Below are positions 9,063-17,409 of a stretch of DNA of 64,000 nt, piece by piece; positions within the stretch are counted from its first letter, which is position 1; every line of letters begins with the position of its first letter. The stretch spans positions 124,001-188,000 of the forward strand of contig NZ_LJHS01000004.1 in assembly GCF_001296045.1 (NCBI RefSeq), written 5' to 3'. The notes beneath the pieces are model-generated. The model was given only the letters and a program-made list of their open reading frames with translations, searched no databases and was not told the DNA's origin. This stretch comes from Rhizobium sp. AAP43 (GTDB lineage: Bacteria; Pseudomonadota; Alphaproteobacteria; Rhizobiales; Rhizobiaceae). Made by a program: the position numbers and the translations under genes.

Positions 9063-9674
9063 TCAGACCGTGACGCCGTGCGCTTCAAGATCCGCTTTCA
9101 GCTTTTCAGCGCCTGTAAAATGCACCGCATGCCAGCCGGCAGCGCGTGCGCCTTCGACATTCGCCAGACTGTCGTCGATAAAGAGGCTATGGGCCGGCTC
9201 CAGCCCGAAATCCTGCGCATGACGCTCGTAGATCGCCACATCCGGCTTGATCAGCCCGATTTCGCCGGACACGGTGACGCCGCGCGGCGCGTTGAGGAAC
9301 GGATACATCTGCCGCGCTTCCTTGAAAGTATCTGCGGCGAAATTGGTCAGCATGGTCACGTCCCGGCCGGCTTCGATCAGGCCGGTCATGATCGCAACGC
9401 TGTCGTCATAGGCATGCGGCACCATTTCGGCCCAATGCTTGCGGAAGGCACGAATATGCGCCTCGCGCTCGGGGAAATCGGCGATCAGCAGCGCTTCGGC
9501 CTCATCCCAGCTGCGGCCGCGATCCTGTTCGAGGTTCCAGTCATGGGTGCAGATCCTGGCAAAGAAATCGGCGCGCTCCGCTTCGTCGGGAATGATCCGC
9601 GAAAACGGCAGATTGGGATCGTAGTGAATCAACACCTTGCCGATGTCGAAGACGATGTGGCGGATCTCAGTCAT
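9063..9674 (-). CDS. HAD-IA family hydrolase (YihX/haloacid-dehalogenase-like)
   Basis: A 203-residue hydrolase beginning IRHIVFDIGKVLIHYDP. Motif I is DxGxV, with nucleophile Asp10 and glycine in place of the usual second aspartate, as in the YihX branch. Motif II is MLTNFAADTF, the motif III lysine lies in GLIKPDVAIYE and motif IV is FIDDSLANVEGA. Such enzymes dephosphorylate sugar phosphates such as glucose-1-phosphate, but the substrate here is unproven. It lies 3 bases downstream of mutY on the same strand, so the two are probably co-transcribed. Confidence 0.85.
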   Translation of the reverse strand: MTEIRHIVFDIGKVLIHYDPNLPFSRIIPDEAERADFFARICTHDWNLEQDRGRSWDEAEALLIADFPEREAHIRAFRKHWAEMVPHAYDDSVAIMTGLIEAGRDVTMLTNFAADTFKEARQMYPFLNAPRGVTVSGEIGLIKPDVAIYERHAQDFGLEPAHSLFIDDSLANVEGARAAGWHAVHFTGAEKLKADLEAHGVTV

Positions 9675-9677
9675 GTG

Positions 9678-10766
9678 TTATCCCTTAAGTGTTGGAAAGG
9701 CTGTCGGAATAGCCGCCGCAATTGCCTTCTTCATGACAGTCGGCAGCGCTTCCCCATCAAGTTCGGTGACCGGCACCCAGAAACCGTGATCGCCCTCGGG
9801 AGCGTCGAGCGGCCCGGCGCGGAAGATCGACAATCGAAGTTCGAAATGGGTGAAGACATGGGAGATGCTGCCCGCAGCCTGCCAGTCGGCAACAAACGGG
9901 GCGGCCTCCGTTCCCGTTTCGCCATCGATGCGTGATGTCCAGGCTGTCGTTGGCACCTCGGTCATGCCGCCGAGAAGACCGGTCTCCAACCGCTTGCGTA
10001 AAAGAAGTCGCCCGTCGCGATCCACCGCAATGAAGGCCGCCCCCAGCCGCACCGGCTTCGCCTTTTTTGCGGCCTTCACGGGAAAACGTTCCGGTTCGTC
10101 GGTCGCCAACGCAATACAGACATCGTTGAACGGACAGAGCGCGCAGGCCGGCCGCCTCGGCGTGCAGATCGTCGCCCCAAGATCCATCATTGCCTGGGCA
10201 AAATCGCCGGGCCGGTCTTGCGGCGTCAGTTCGGCCACCCGCGCCTTCATCTGCGGCTTCGACCCGGGCAGGGGGGCGTCGATCGCGTAGAGACGTGAGA
10301 TGACCCGCTCGACATTGCCATCCATCACCGCTGCCGGCCGGTTGAAGGCGATTGCCGCGACCGCAGCCGATGTATAGTCGCCGATCCCGGGAAGCGCCCT
10401 CAGCCCCTCCTCGGTATCGGGGAAGACCCCGCCATGTTCGAAGGCGACGGCCTCCGCACATTTCTTCAGGTTGCGCGCCCGGGCATAATAGCCAAGTCCC
10501 GCCCAGGCGGCCATGACATCCTCGTTCGGCGCATCGGCAAGATCGCGCACCGTCGGCCAGCGCTGCGTAAATTTGGCAAAATAGGCCTTCACCGCTGCAA
10601 CCGTCGTCTGTTGCAGCATCACCTCCGACATCCAGATATGGTATGGATCGGGCGTGACACCACGCTTGGCCATGGCCGGCGAGATCCGCCACGGCAAATC
10701 GCGGTGATGACGGTCGTACCAGGAGAGAAGGGCACTCGCCCTGATTGCCGTCTTGTCGCCTGCCAC
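9678..10766 (-). CDS. mutY: A/G-specific adenine DNA glycosylase MutY
   Basis: A protein of about 362 residues with the full MutY layout. The catalytic Glu48 sits in SEVMLQQT. The helix-hairpin-helix ALPGIGDYTSAAV is followed by the catalytic Asp in AVMDGNVERV. The [4Fe-4S] cluster motif is C-X6-C-X2-C-X5-C (CTPRRPACALCPFNDVC), and a NUDIX-like 8-oxoG recognition domain fills the last 130 residues. It removes adenine mispaired with 8-oxoguanine. The GTG at 10766 has an AGGTAG ribosome site 8 bases upstream and fits the family length. An in-frame ATG at 10838 would add 24 residues and overlap the divergent gene. Confidence 0.93.
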   Translation of the reverse strand: MAGDKTAIRASALLSWYDRHHRDLPWRISPAMAKRGVTPDPYHIWMSEVMLQQTTVAAVKAYFAKFTQRWPTVRDLADAPNEDVMAAWAGLGYYARARNLKKCAEAVAFEHGGVFPDTEEGLRALPGIGDYTSAAVAAIAFNRPAAVMDGNVERVISRLYAIDAPLPGSKPQMKARVAELTPQDRPGDFAQAMMDLGATICTPRRPACALCPFNDVCIALATDEPERFPVKAAKKAKPVRLGAAFIAVDRDGRLLLRKRLETGLLGGMTEVPTTAWTSRIDGETGTEAAPFVADWQAAGSISHVFTHFELRLSIFRAGPLDAPEGDHGFWVPVTELDGEALPTVMKKAIAAAIPTAFPTLKG

Positions 10767-10807
10767 GTTTGCCGCTACCTGTCGCGCATGAATGAAGGTG
10801 GTAATCC

Positions 10808-12028
10808 ATGCATGTATTCCAGAGATCGATGACTGCAAACAACCTGGCGGCGATTTATGCAGTTTTCGTGCTGGCTGCGCTGGGTGGGTCCGTGATCACG
10901 GGACTGCTGATTGTGTCGGCGTTTTGGGCATTGGTCTATGTTCTCATCGGGCGCATCCGCCCGAAATTTTCCGCAGGCATTGCAATTTTCTCCATTGTTC
11001 TTCTGGCGTACGTTTCAGTCAACCTTCTGTTTTTCATTGTAAATTTTGGCAAAGTCTTCACGGAGCCTCTTGTGGAGCTTCGTAAGATTGCACCGCAAAT
11101 CCTGTTCCTCGCAGCAATCCCCATAATGTGGCGCCTTGCGATTTCGCCTGGGGAAAGCCTTCTGCCTGCGCTCTGGAGGGGGGCTGCAATCGGTGCCATC
11201 GCTGTTCTGCCGTTGGCGCTTTTCCAGCTGTATGGGCTCGGAGAGCGTGCCGAGGGCGGAAGCGGAAACGCCATTCCCTTCGCATTGACCAGCGCACTCT
11301 TGAGCGTCACATCGCTTGCCGGGCTTCTCGATGATAACAGACGGTTTCGAATTCTGGCGGGCGCAGGCTTCGTAAGTGGTTACATCTGTGTCTTCCTTGC
11401 CCAAACCAAGGGTCTGATGCCGGTTCCGCTGGTCTGTGCTCTCGTCTTCGCAATCGTCTTTTTCCGCCAGAGGATAAGGATTGGACAGGCCGTCGGCCTG
11501 CTTGTTTTATTGAGCACACTCGTGGTCGCCGGCCTCTACGGTTCAGGCAGCCACAAACGCTTCCACGATGTCGCACAAAGAGCCATGGGTGACGAGCATG
11601 TCGAACTGGATGCATCCTATTCCGTCAGATGGGACATCTGGGTGAAGGCCGTGAGTGCGATTGCCGATGCGCCTCTGGAAGGTCACGGCGTTCAGAACCG
11701 TCGGTCGGTCATCCAAAGCTTCGGCTATGCCTATTCGCACATGCATAATGGTTATCTGACCGCCATGGTCGATAATGGCGTTCTGGGCCTGGTCGCCTTG
11801 CTCGGATTGCTGCTATCGCCGCTCTACATTGCCTGGCGCGCGCCACGCAATACGCTCTATGGAAGGCGGCTGTTTCTCGCATTCTCTCTGGTCGCGACCT
11901 ATGCTATCGGTGGTCTGACCAACTTCATCTTCGGCCACGACATCTATGACGCGGTTTTTCTCTGGACGGGCATCGTCATAGCCGTCAGTGCCACCCCGGA
12001 TCCGATCACAGATGAGCTCTCCGCCTAG
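10808..12028 (+). CDS. O-antigen ligase/polymerase family membrane protein (WaaL/Wzy-like)
   Basis: A protein of 406 residues with about ten to twelve hydrophobic segments. A large periplasmic loop near residues 235-310 contains SYSVRWDIWVKAVSAI, GHGVQN and SHMHNGYLTAMVDNGVLGL, which is the Wzy_C pattern of O-antigen ligases and polymerases. These join or extend lipid-linked polysaccharide in the inner membrane. The first ATG has an AAGGTGG site 6 bases upstream. A second ATG at 10829 is possible. It is divergent from mutY and followed closely by the DciA-like gene. It looks AT-richer than both, and it interrupts the expected mutY-dciA neighbourhood, suggesting later insertion. Confidence 0.8.
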   Translation: MHVFQRSMTANNLAAIYAVFVLAALGGSVITGLLIVSAFWALVYVLIGRIRPKFSAGIAIFSIVLLAYVSVNLLFFIVNFGKVFTEPLVELRKIAPQILFLAAIPIMWRLAISPGESLLPALWRGAAIGAIAVLPLALFQLYGLGERAEGGSGNAIPFALTSALLSVTSLAGLLDDNRRFRILAGAGFVSGYICVFLAQTKGLMPVPLVCALVFAIVFFRQRIRIGQAVGLLVLLSTLVVAGLYGSGSHKRFHDVAQRAMGDEHVELDASYSVRWDIWVKAVSAIADAPLEGHGVQNRRSVIQSFGYAYSHMHNGYLTAMVDNGVLGLVALLGLLLSPLYIAWRAPRNTLYGRRLFLAFSLVATYAIGGLTNFIFGHDIYDAVFLWTGIVIAVSATPDPITDELSA

Positions 12029-12512
12029 GCGCTACGGCGCCAACCAGATTTCAGAGATCGCCAATGGCATCGTCGATCCGGTGCTCGCACGCCGTGCGGG
12101 CATCAATACCGCATTGCTCGGCTCCTGGGATGAGATTGTCGGCGAGAACTTTGCCGATTGCACCCGGCCGGAAAAGATCGCCTGGCCCCGGCGCTCGGAT
12201 CTCCCCGATGATGGCGGCCATCGCCCGGGCGTGCTCACCATTGCCTGCGAGGGCGCCCGCGCGCTCTTCCTCTCCCACACCCAGAATGAACTCGTGTCGC
12301 GTATCAACGGCTTTTTCGGTTATCCCGCTATTGGCCAGATCCGAATCGTCCAGAAACCGGTTGCCGCCCCGCCAAAGCGAAGGCGGCCCCGCAAGCTGGA
12401 AGGCGAGAAGGCCCGTCGGCTGGACGAGATGATGGAGGGTATCGAAAACGATAATCTCCGTCGCGCAATCGAGCGCCTAGGCACAGCCGTGCTGCAGGCG
12501 AAGCGCAAATAG
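12012..12512 (+). CDS. DUF721/DciA-like protein (putative replicative helicase loader)
   Basis: A 166-residue protein with the DUF721 core: LGSWDEIVGENFADCTRPEKIAW, then LTIACEGARALFLSHTQNELVSRINGFFG and IGQIRIVQKP, followed by a basic segment PPKRRRPRK. DciA proteins of this family bind DnaB and help load it at origins in bacteria without DnaC. The match here is by domain only. The ATG at 12012 overlaps the end of the O-antigen-ligase-like gene by 17 bases. An ATG at 11988 is less likely. In rhizobia this gene normally sits between mutY and a DsbA-like gene, as it does here apart from inserted genes. Confidence 0.75.
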   Translation: MSSPPRRYGANQISEIANGIVDPVLARRAGINTALLGSWDEIVGENFADCTRPEKIAWPRRSDLPDDGGHRPGVLTIACEGARALFLSHTQNELVSRINGFFGYPAIGQIRIVQKPVAAPPKRRRPRKLEGEKARRLDEMMEGIENDNLRRAIERLGTAVLQAKRK

Positions 12513-12608
12513 CGCCAAGCTCGGGCGTCGATCGACGAACCCTTCACACGACCCGGCAGACGTCCGGGTGGCCAGCCTCCCAAGCGGCCAGGAGCGACCT
12601 CCCCGGCA

Positions 12609-14837
12609 TCACTTCCGTGTCGCCGCGTAAATCCCGTCCCAGTCGGCCGGGGCGTCAGCTGGCAAGGCTTCCAGCCGGTCGCGGTAGATCCGATGTGTTC
12701 CGCAGAACAGTCCGGAAAGCGGCGTCAGCTTTCGTCCTGCCATCTCTGCCAGTTCGACGAGTGCTGCCCGCGCTGCCTCGAAGTTACCGGAGCGCCAGGC
12801 CGCAATCAGGCCAGCATGCCGGTTGAGCAACTCGGCACTGGCCGCTAGCGCCGGGTCGCCTTCTTGCCCGATCAGAGCATGCAACATCACCGGCGCCTTG
12901 CGTCCGATGACCCGCACCAGATCGATTTCCGCAAAGACAAACCCCTCTGTGCGCAGGCGGACTTCTTCTGTCACCAGCACCGGCAGGTCATAGAGTTTGG
13001 TCATGCCTTCGACGCGCGAGGCAAGATTGACGCTGTCACCGAGGCAAGAATAACTGAAGCGCTGGTCTGAGCCGAGATTGCCGACACAGGCCATGCCAGT
13101 GTTGAGACCGATGCCGATCTTGAGATGCGTGCCCCGGTCACGGTTCAGCGCATCGACGGCGGCGACCATGTCGAGGGCCGCCTGGCAGCCTTTGGCCGGA
13201 TGGTTGGCAATGTCGAGCGGCGCATTCCAGAAGGCCATGATCGCATCGCCGATATACTTGTCGATCGTTGCCTCGCGCTTCAAAAGCACATCGGTCATTG
13301 GCGTCAGGAAGCCGTTGAGCAGGCTGGTCAGCTCGGTCGGCTCAAGTGTTTCCGAAAGTGCTGTAAAGCCGCGGATGTCGGAGAAGAGGATCGTCAGTTC
13401 CCGGTCCTCGCCGCCCAGTCGCAGCGCCTCGGGATGTTCCGACAGCCGTTCCACAAGGGCCGGCGCCAGATAGCGCCCGAAGCTCTCGCGCACGAAGCGC
13501 TTTTCCCGATGACTGACCATCAGGAGCAGTGGCAGCGTGGTCAGAAGAATAGCGGCAATGCCGAAAAGGGGCTGCAGAGGGTCGAAGAGCAGGAGATGGC
13601 GAGAAAAGGCAATCCATGATCCGGAGGCGACGAGCGTCGCCAGAACCACCGCCGCAACCGCGCCAATGGCCGGTGACGCGAGCCAGAGCACAGACAGCAT
13701 GATCAGGCCTGCGGCGAGCGTCGCGCTCCGTTCGGCCCCGGTAATCCAGTCCGGCCGCTGCAGGAAGATGCCGCTGGTAATCTGGTCGATGATCTCCGCA
13801 TGGACCCGGACGCCAGGCATGGCCGGATCGAGCGGTGTGGCGACCAGATCGCGCAAGCCGACCGCACTCGTGCCGACGAGCAGGATGCGGCCCTCGATCA
13901 GCGGCGCGATGGCCGCCCGTTTTGCCGGGTCAATGAGATCTGCCGCAGATATGACCGGCATTCTCGGCATGCCTGAGTAATAGATCCACAACTCGCCCCC
14001 GGCGCTGACCGGCACGTCGAGGGCGCCGACCCTGAGATCGGTAATGGCCGGATTGGCGTCGGTTCCGGCGGTACGGATGATGTAGCTGCCGGCCTGCTGC
14101 GCAATTCTGAGCGTCTCAACGGACAGCGCTGGGTAGAGATGCCCATTCGCCCGCGAAACGAGCGGGAAGCTGCGCACGATGTTGTCGGAGCTCGGCGGAA
14201 ACGAGAAATAGCCCATCGCATCGGCGGCGTCCGTCAGCACTGAGAGATTGGCCAGGGCGCCGCTATAGTCGTTCACGCGAGAAGACGGATCGGCGCCGAG
14301 AAAGGAAAAACCCGCCTTCGGCGGTGGCACCGGCGACGAGTGCTCATTGGTGAGGGCGATGCCGATCACCACCGGATCGTCATTGATGGTCTCGGCCAGC
14401 AGCCGGTCGGGATCCGGCAACAGGCTGGCCGGCAGATCGAGGGCCACACCTTGTCGGCGCATTTCCTCGGCCATGCGCATGGGCGCGGTCCGGTCGGGTT
14501 CGGAAAACACGATATCGAAGCCGATGGCGGCAGCCCCTAGCGCGCTTGCCGAGGTCACCATGTCCGAGACGATGCGGCGCGACCAAGGCCACTGCCCAAG
14601 TCTTGCGATCGAGGCTTCGTCAATGTCGACGACAGCGACCGGCGGATCGGTCGCCTCGCGCGGCTTCAGATCCTGGTATGTGTCAAAGACAAGAGCGGCG
14701 AGGCGAAAAGCCTGCCGCTCCAGAAGGGCATGAACAAGGATGATGGCAACCAGTGCAGCTGCGCCGATCAGCACAGTGCCCAGTCGACGTCTCTGCGCAC
14801 CGGAGAGCCGCCGACGGCGCCGAAGCCCGATCGTCAT
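12609..14837 (-). CDS. CHASE2-domain adenylate/guanylate cyclase
   Basis: A 742-residue membrane sensor-cyclase. A basic start and one helix (residues 20-37) lead into a periplasmic CHASE2 sensor (about 45-350; VAVVDIDEASIARLGQWPWSR is its signature start). Three helices (about 372-442) and a class III cyclase domain (about 478-645) follow. Visible catalytic residues are metal-binding Asp487 (FSDIRGF) and Asp531 (DKYIGDAIM), Lys527 for the base, and Asn604/Arg608 (LGDSVNLASRVEG). Lys527 favours ATP over GTP, by analogy. The start overlaps the stop of the FecR gene as ATGA, so the two are translationally coupled. It is the last gene of the three-gene module. Confidence 0.9.
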   Translation of the reverse strand: MTIGLRRRRRLSGAQRRRLGTVLIGAAALVAIILVHALLERQAFRLAALVFDTYQDLKPREATDPPVAVVDIDEASIARLGQWPWSRRIVSDMVTSASALGAAAIGFDIVFSEPDRTAPMRMAEEMRRQGVALDLPASLLPDPDRLLAETINDDPVVIGIALTNEHSSPVPPPKAGFSFLGADPSSRVNDYSGALANLSVLTDAADAMGYFSFPPSSDNIVRSFPLVSRANGHLYPALSVETLRIAQQAGSYIIRTAGTDANPAITDLRVGALDVPVSAGGELWIYYSGMPRMPVISAADLIDPAKRAAIAPLIEGRILLVGTSAVGLRDLVATPLDPAMPGVRVHAEIIDQITSGIFLQRPDWITGAERSATLAAGLIMLSVLWLASPAIGAVAAVVLATLVASGSWIAFSRHLLLFDPLQPLFGIAAILLTTLPLLLMVSHREKRFVRESFGRYLAPALVERLSEHPEALRLGGEDRELTILFSDIRGFTALSETLEPTELTSLLNGFLTPMTDVLLKREATIDKYIGDAIMAFWNAPLDIANHPAKGCQAALDMVAAVDALNRDRGTHLKIGIGLNTGMACVGNLGSDQRFSYSCLGDSVNLASRVEGMTKLYDLPVLVTEEVRLRTEGFVFAEIDLVRVIGRKAPVMLHALIGQEGDPALAASAELLNRHAGLIAAWRSGNFEAARAALVELAEMAGRKLTPLSGLFCGTHRIYRDRLEALPADAPADWDGIYAATRK

Positions 14838-17296
14838 TGGCTGTTGCGGCTTCCGGCAAAGATGCCGCCTGCCGACCATGTGCCATCGACAGCGGTGAAA
14901 TTGCCCATCACACCCTTGACCGGATCTGCGCCATTGGACGCGAAGGCTCCGTCAACTGTTGTGGTCACGCCGGTAACTGTTTCCGTTCCGCTGAACGTCG
15001 CCGTATTGGAGCCGAAGCCGACATCCGTGGCGAGTGTTTTCCCGTCGAAATCGGAAATGGTGACGCGGCCATCGCGGCTGGCAAAATTCATTGTCGCTTC
15101 CATCGAGCCGGTCGCGATATACTGCGACCCGCCATTGACGACCGTGCCCACCGCATTGCCGTTATAGGTGGCAGTGCCTGTCGCCGGTACCGCTGCGTAT
15201 TCCGGTTGCTTGCCGACGATCCAGTTGCCCAGATGCACCGTCTTGTCAGCGGTCGCGGAGCTATTGCGGCCCCACCAGCCCCAGGTCATGAAATCGCAGG
15301 CCTGGCAAATTTCGGCTGTCTTGCCGCCGTTGACTGTGCTGTCGTCAAAGATCTTCGCCGCGACCACGTCGGATGAGACCATGTAGCTGCCGTCGCGGGT
15401 CGTCGCGGCCATCAACTGGTCGGAGAGATAGGCCGAATCGTCGCCGGCATCGAAGTCGACCAGGAATTCGCCCGAAGCGCCGACGGCAATCGTGCCGGAA
15501 AGGCTGCCGTTGCCAGCATTGAAGTCGAGATCGGTGCGCCCGACCAGTACGGAGGAACTGTTGCCCATGGTGCCGACGCCCGACGCAAAGCCCGTCGTGT
15601 CATTGCTGCCAAAGCTGCGCGTATCGTCGGTTGCCACATCCGTACGCGAGCCAACATGGACATTGTCATAACCGCTGAGAGGTTGCTCGACCCCGCCGGC
15701 AACGACATCCGGCAAGTCGCCCGAACCGATCACCAGATATTCGCCGTTGGCGCCGAGGAACTGGTCCTTGCCCACTTGCGATCCGATCGTCTCGGCCGCG
15801 CCCTGATTATGGCTTGCCGTGTCCGTTGCATCGGTGCGGCTCGATCCAGCCATGCCGCCGGTCAGGCCATAGCCGCCGCCCTGAAGCAGGCCGACAGTGC
15901 CGGCAAAGACGTTGATCGCACTGGTCTGGGTGGCGCCGGTCCCGCTGATGTCGAGCGATGCCTGCAGCGACCGACCAATCACAGTGCTGCCCGCCGTGGG
16001 CTGGACGCCCATGACATAGAGGTCGCTTGAAACCGTGTTGTCGGTGAAGCCGCTTGCATCACCGACGAAGGGGATCGTCGTCCCCTCGCCATTTGTCAGG
16101 GAAGCCAGTGCGTCTGGTTCAAGCCTGTAGCGCAGGATTTCGCCGCTGGCGAGCGTTGTGACAGCATTCGCCGGCGTGCCACCAATCACGTAGAATGGCT
16201 TGTTATTGGCGTTTTTCAGCATGTATGCGACGAAATCGCCGGTGCCTGTATAGGCCGTGCCGGAGACCCGGCCGACGCCCCGCGCATAACCAGAAACATG
16301 GTGTTCGGTCAGCGTTGCGGTCGGTGCAAGCGTCGGCAGGGTAAACCGGCCACTGGTGCCATAGGTCCCCTTCGACCCGCCGTTCGCGCCCTCGGTAATC
16401 AGGCCGACAGCTTGATTGACGTTGCCGGAAGTATCCGGGGTCACGATCGTGACGGGCACGGGACGCAGCGTGTCTCGGGTCGAATCACCGGCCAGCTGGT
16501 CAGAGGGCTTGGTGGCTGGCTTCGGCTGCGGAACGGGGATCTTGTTCTGGTTCGGTGCGACGCCGGAATTGCTCCGCTCCAGCCGGCTCTTTTCCACCGT
16601 CTGGTCGTTTGGCCGGTTGATCGAGCCGCCATCGAAGCCCGGGCGACCGGCAAGATGCTGCTGCAAGCCGCTCACCCAATCGAGAGGTGTCCGGCTGACC
16701 CTTGAATTGGTCCCGTCCGAGATGATCGAGAAACCCGACTTGAACAGCCGCTGCGGCCGGCCACGGCCGGTCAACTCAACCTCTTTGCCATAGACCAGCG
16801 ACATGTGCGGCGGCATGCTGCGGCCTTGCGCATCGCGGCCGTCGAGATTGATGTCGACGACCGCACCGCGAATACCAGCGGTGCCGATCGGCGTGTTGAT
16901 CGTGACATTGCCACCCTTCTTCGAGGCTTTGCCGCCGATGAAGCGCAGTGCGCCCTTGGTCATGGTCGCGGTGAGCGATGCCGTCTTGGATTTCGGGTCG
17001 TAAACGAAGTTGTCGATGACGACGGAAGAGTTCGGCCCGATCGTAAAGGCGGTACCGTCGGCGAGCAGGATCTGGACAAGTCCCTCGGCACTTGTCTCGA
17101 TCCGGTGATTACGGATCACGGGGTCACCGAGCGAAATCAGCTTGCCCTTGCCTTGACCGTCATACGCAGCCGCCTGGGGGTTAACAGCCGCTGCAACACC
17201 GGCGCGTTCGCCCTCGGCGAAGCTTGGACCCGACAAGCCGAAGAAGAGAGCCGTCGACGCGGCGAGTGCTGTTCTGATCGTCATCATCTTGCTCAA
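14834..17296 (-). CDS. Exported FecR-domain protein with C-terminal TbpB-like beta-barrel domain
   Basis: A protein of about 820 residues. A signal peptide is cleavable after SGPSFA (residue 27), with no lipobox cysteine. The FecR domain (about 45-170) contains VQILLADGTAFTIGPNSSVVIDNF and GTAGIRGAVVDINL. A long Gly/Ser/Thr-rich middle follows, then a CQACDFMTWGWW motif near residue 665. The last 115 residues (GTATYNGNAVGTV, TGSMEATMNF, DGRVTISDFDGK) match the eight-stranded barrel of TbpB-like proteins, which are Slam substrates in other bacteria. The TTG start has AGGAG 7 bases upstream; ATGs at 17287 and 17284 are alternatives. It lies between the barrel-exporter gene and the CHASE2 cyclase. 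Its ligand is unknown. Confidence 0.75.
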   Translation of the reverse strand: MSKMMTIRTALAASTALFFGLSGPSFAEGERAGVAAAVNPQAAAYDGQGKGKLISLGDPVIRNHRIETSAEGLVQILLADGTAFTIGPNSSVVIDNFVYDPKSKTASLTATMTKGALRFIGGKASKKGGNVTINTPIGTAGIRGAVVDINLDGRDAQGRSMPPHMSLVYGKEVELTGRGRPQRLFKSGFSIISDGTNSRVSRTPLDWVSGLQQHLAGRPGFDGGSINRPNDQTVEKSRLERSNSGVAPNQNKIPVPQPKPATKPSDQLAGDSTRDTLRPVPVTIVTPDTSGNVNQAVGLITEGANGGSKGTYGTSGRFTLPTLAPTATLTEHHVSGYARGVGRVSGTAYTGTGDFVAYMLKNANNKPFYVIGGTPANAVTTLASGEILRYRLEPDALASLTNGEGTTIPFVGDASGFTDNTVSSDLYVMGVQPTAGSTVIGRSLQASLDISGTGATQTSAINVFAGTVGLLQGGGYGLTGGMAGSSRTDATDTASHNQGAAETIGSQVGKDQFLGANGEYLVIGSGDLPDVVAGGVEQPLSGYDNVHVGSRTDVATDDTRSFGSNDTTGFASGVGTMGNSSSVLVGRTDLDFNAGNGSLSGTIAVGASGEFLVDFDAGDDSAYLSDQLMAATTRDGSYMVSSDVVAAKIFDDSTVNGGKTAEICQACDFMTWGWWGRNSSATADKTVHLGNWIVGKQPEYAAVPATGTATYNGNAVGTVVNGGSQYIATGSMEATMNFASRDGRVTISDFDGKTLATDVGFGSNTATFSGTETVTGVTTTVDGAFASNGADPVKGVMGNFTAVDGTWSAGGIFAGSRNSQ

Positions 17297-17409
17297 GTCT
17301 CGGCTCCTGCAACATTTCCGGCGAACCGCCTCAGCGGCCTGGTGTCCAGAAAGGCGAAAATACAAACAGACAGAATTTGTCCAGTGATCCTGCGCTCACT
17401 GCACGCGTC

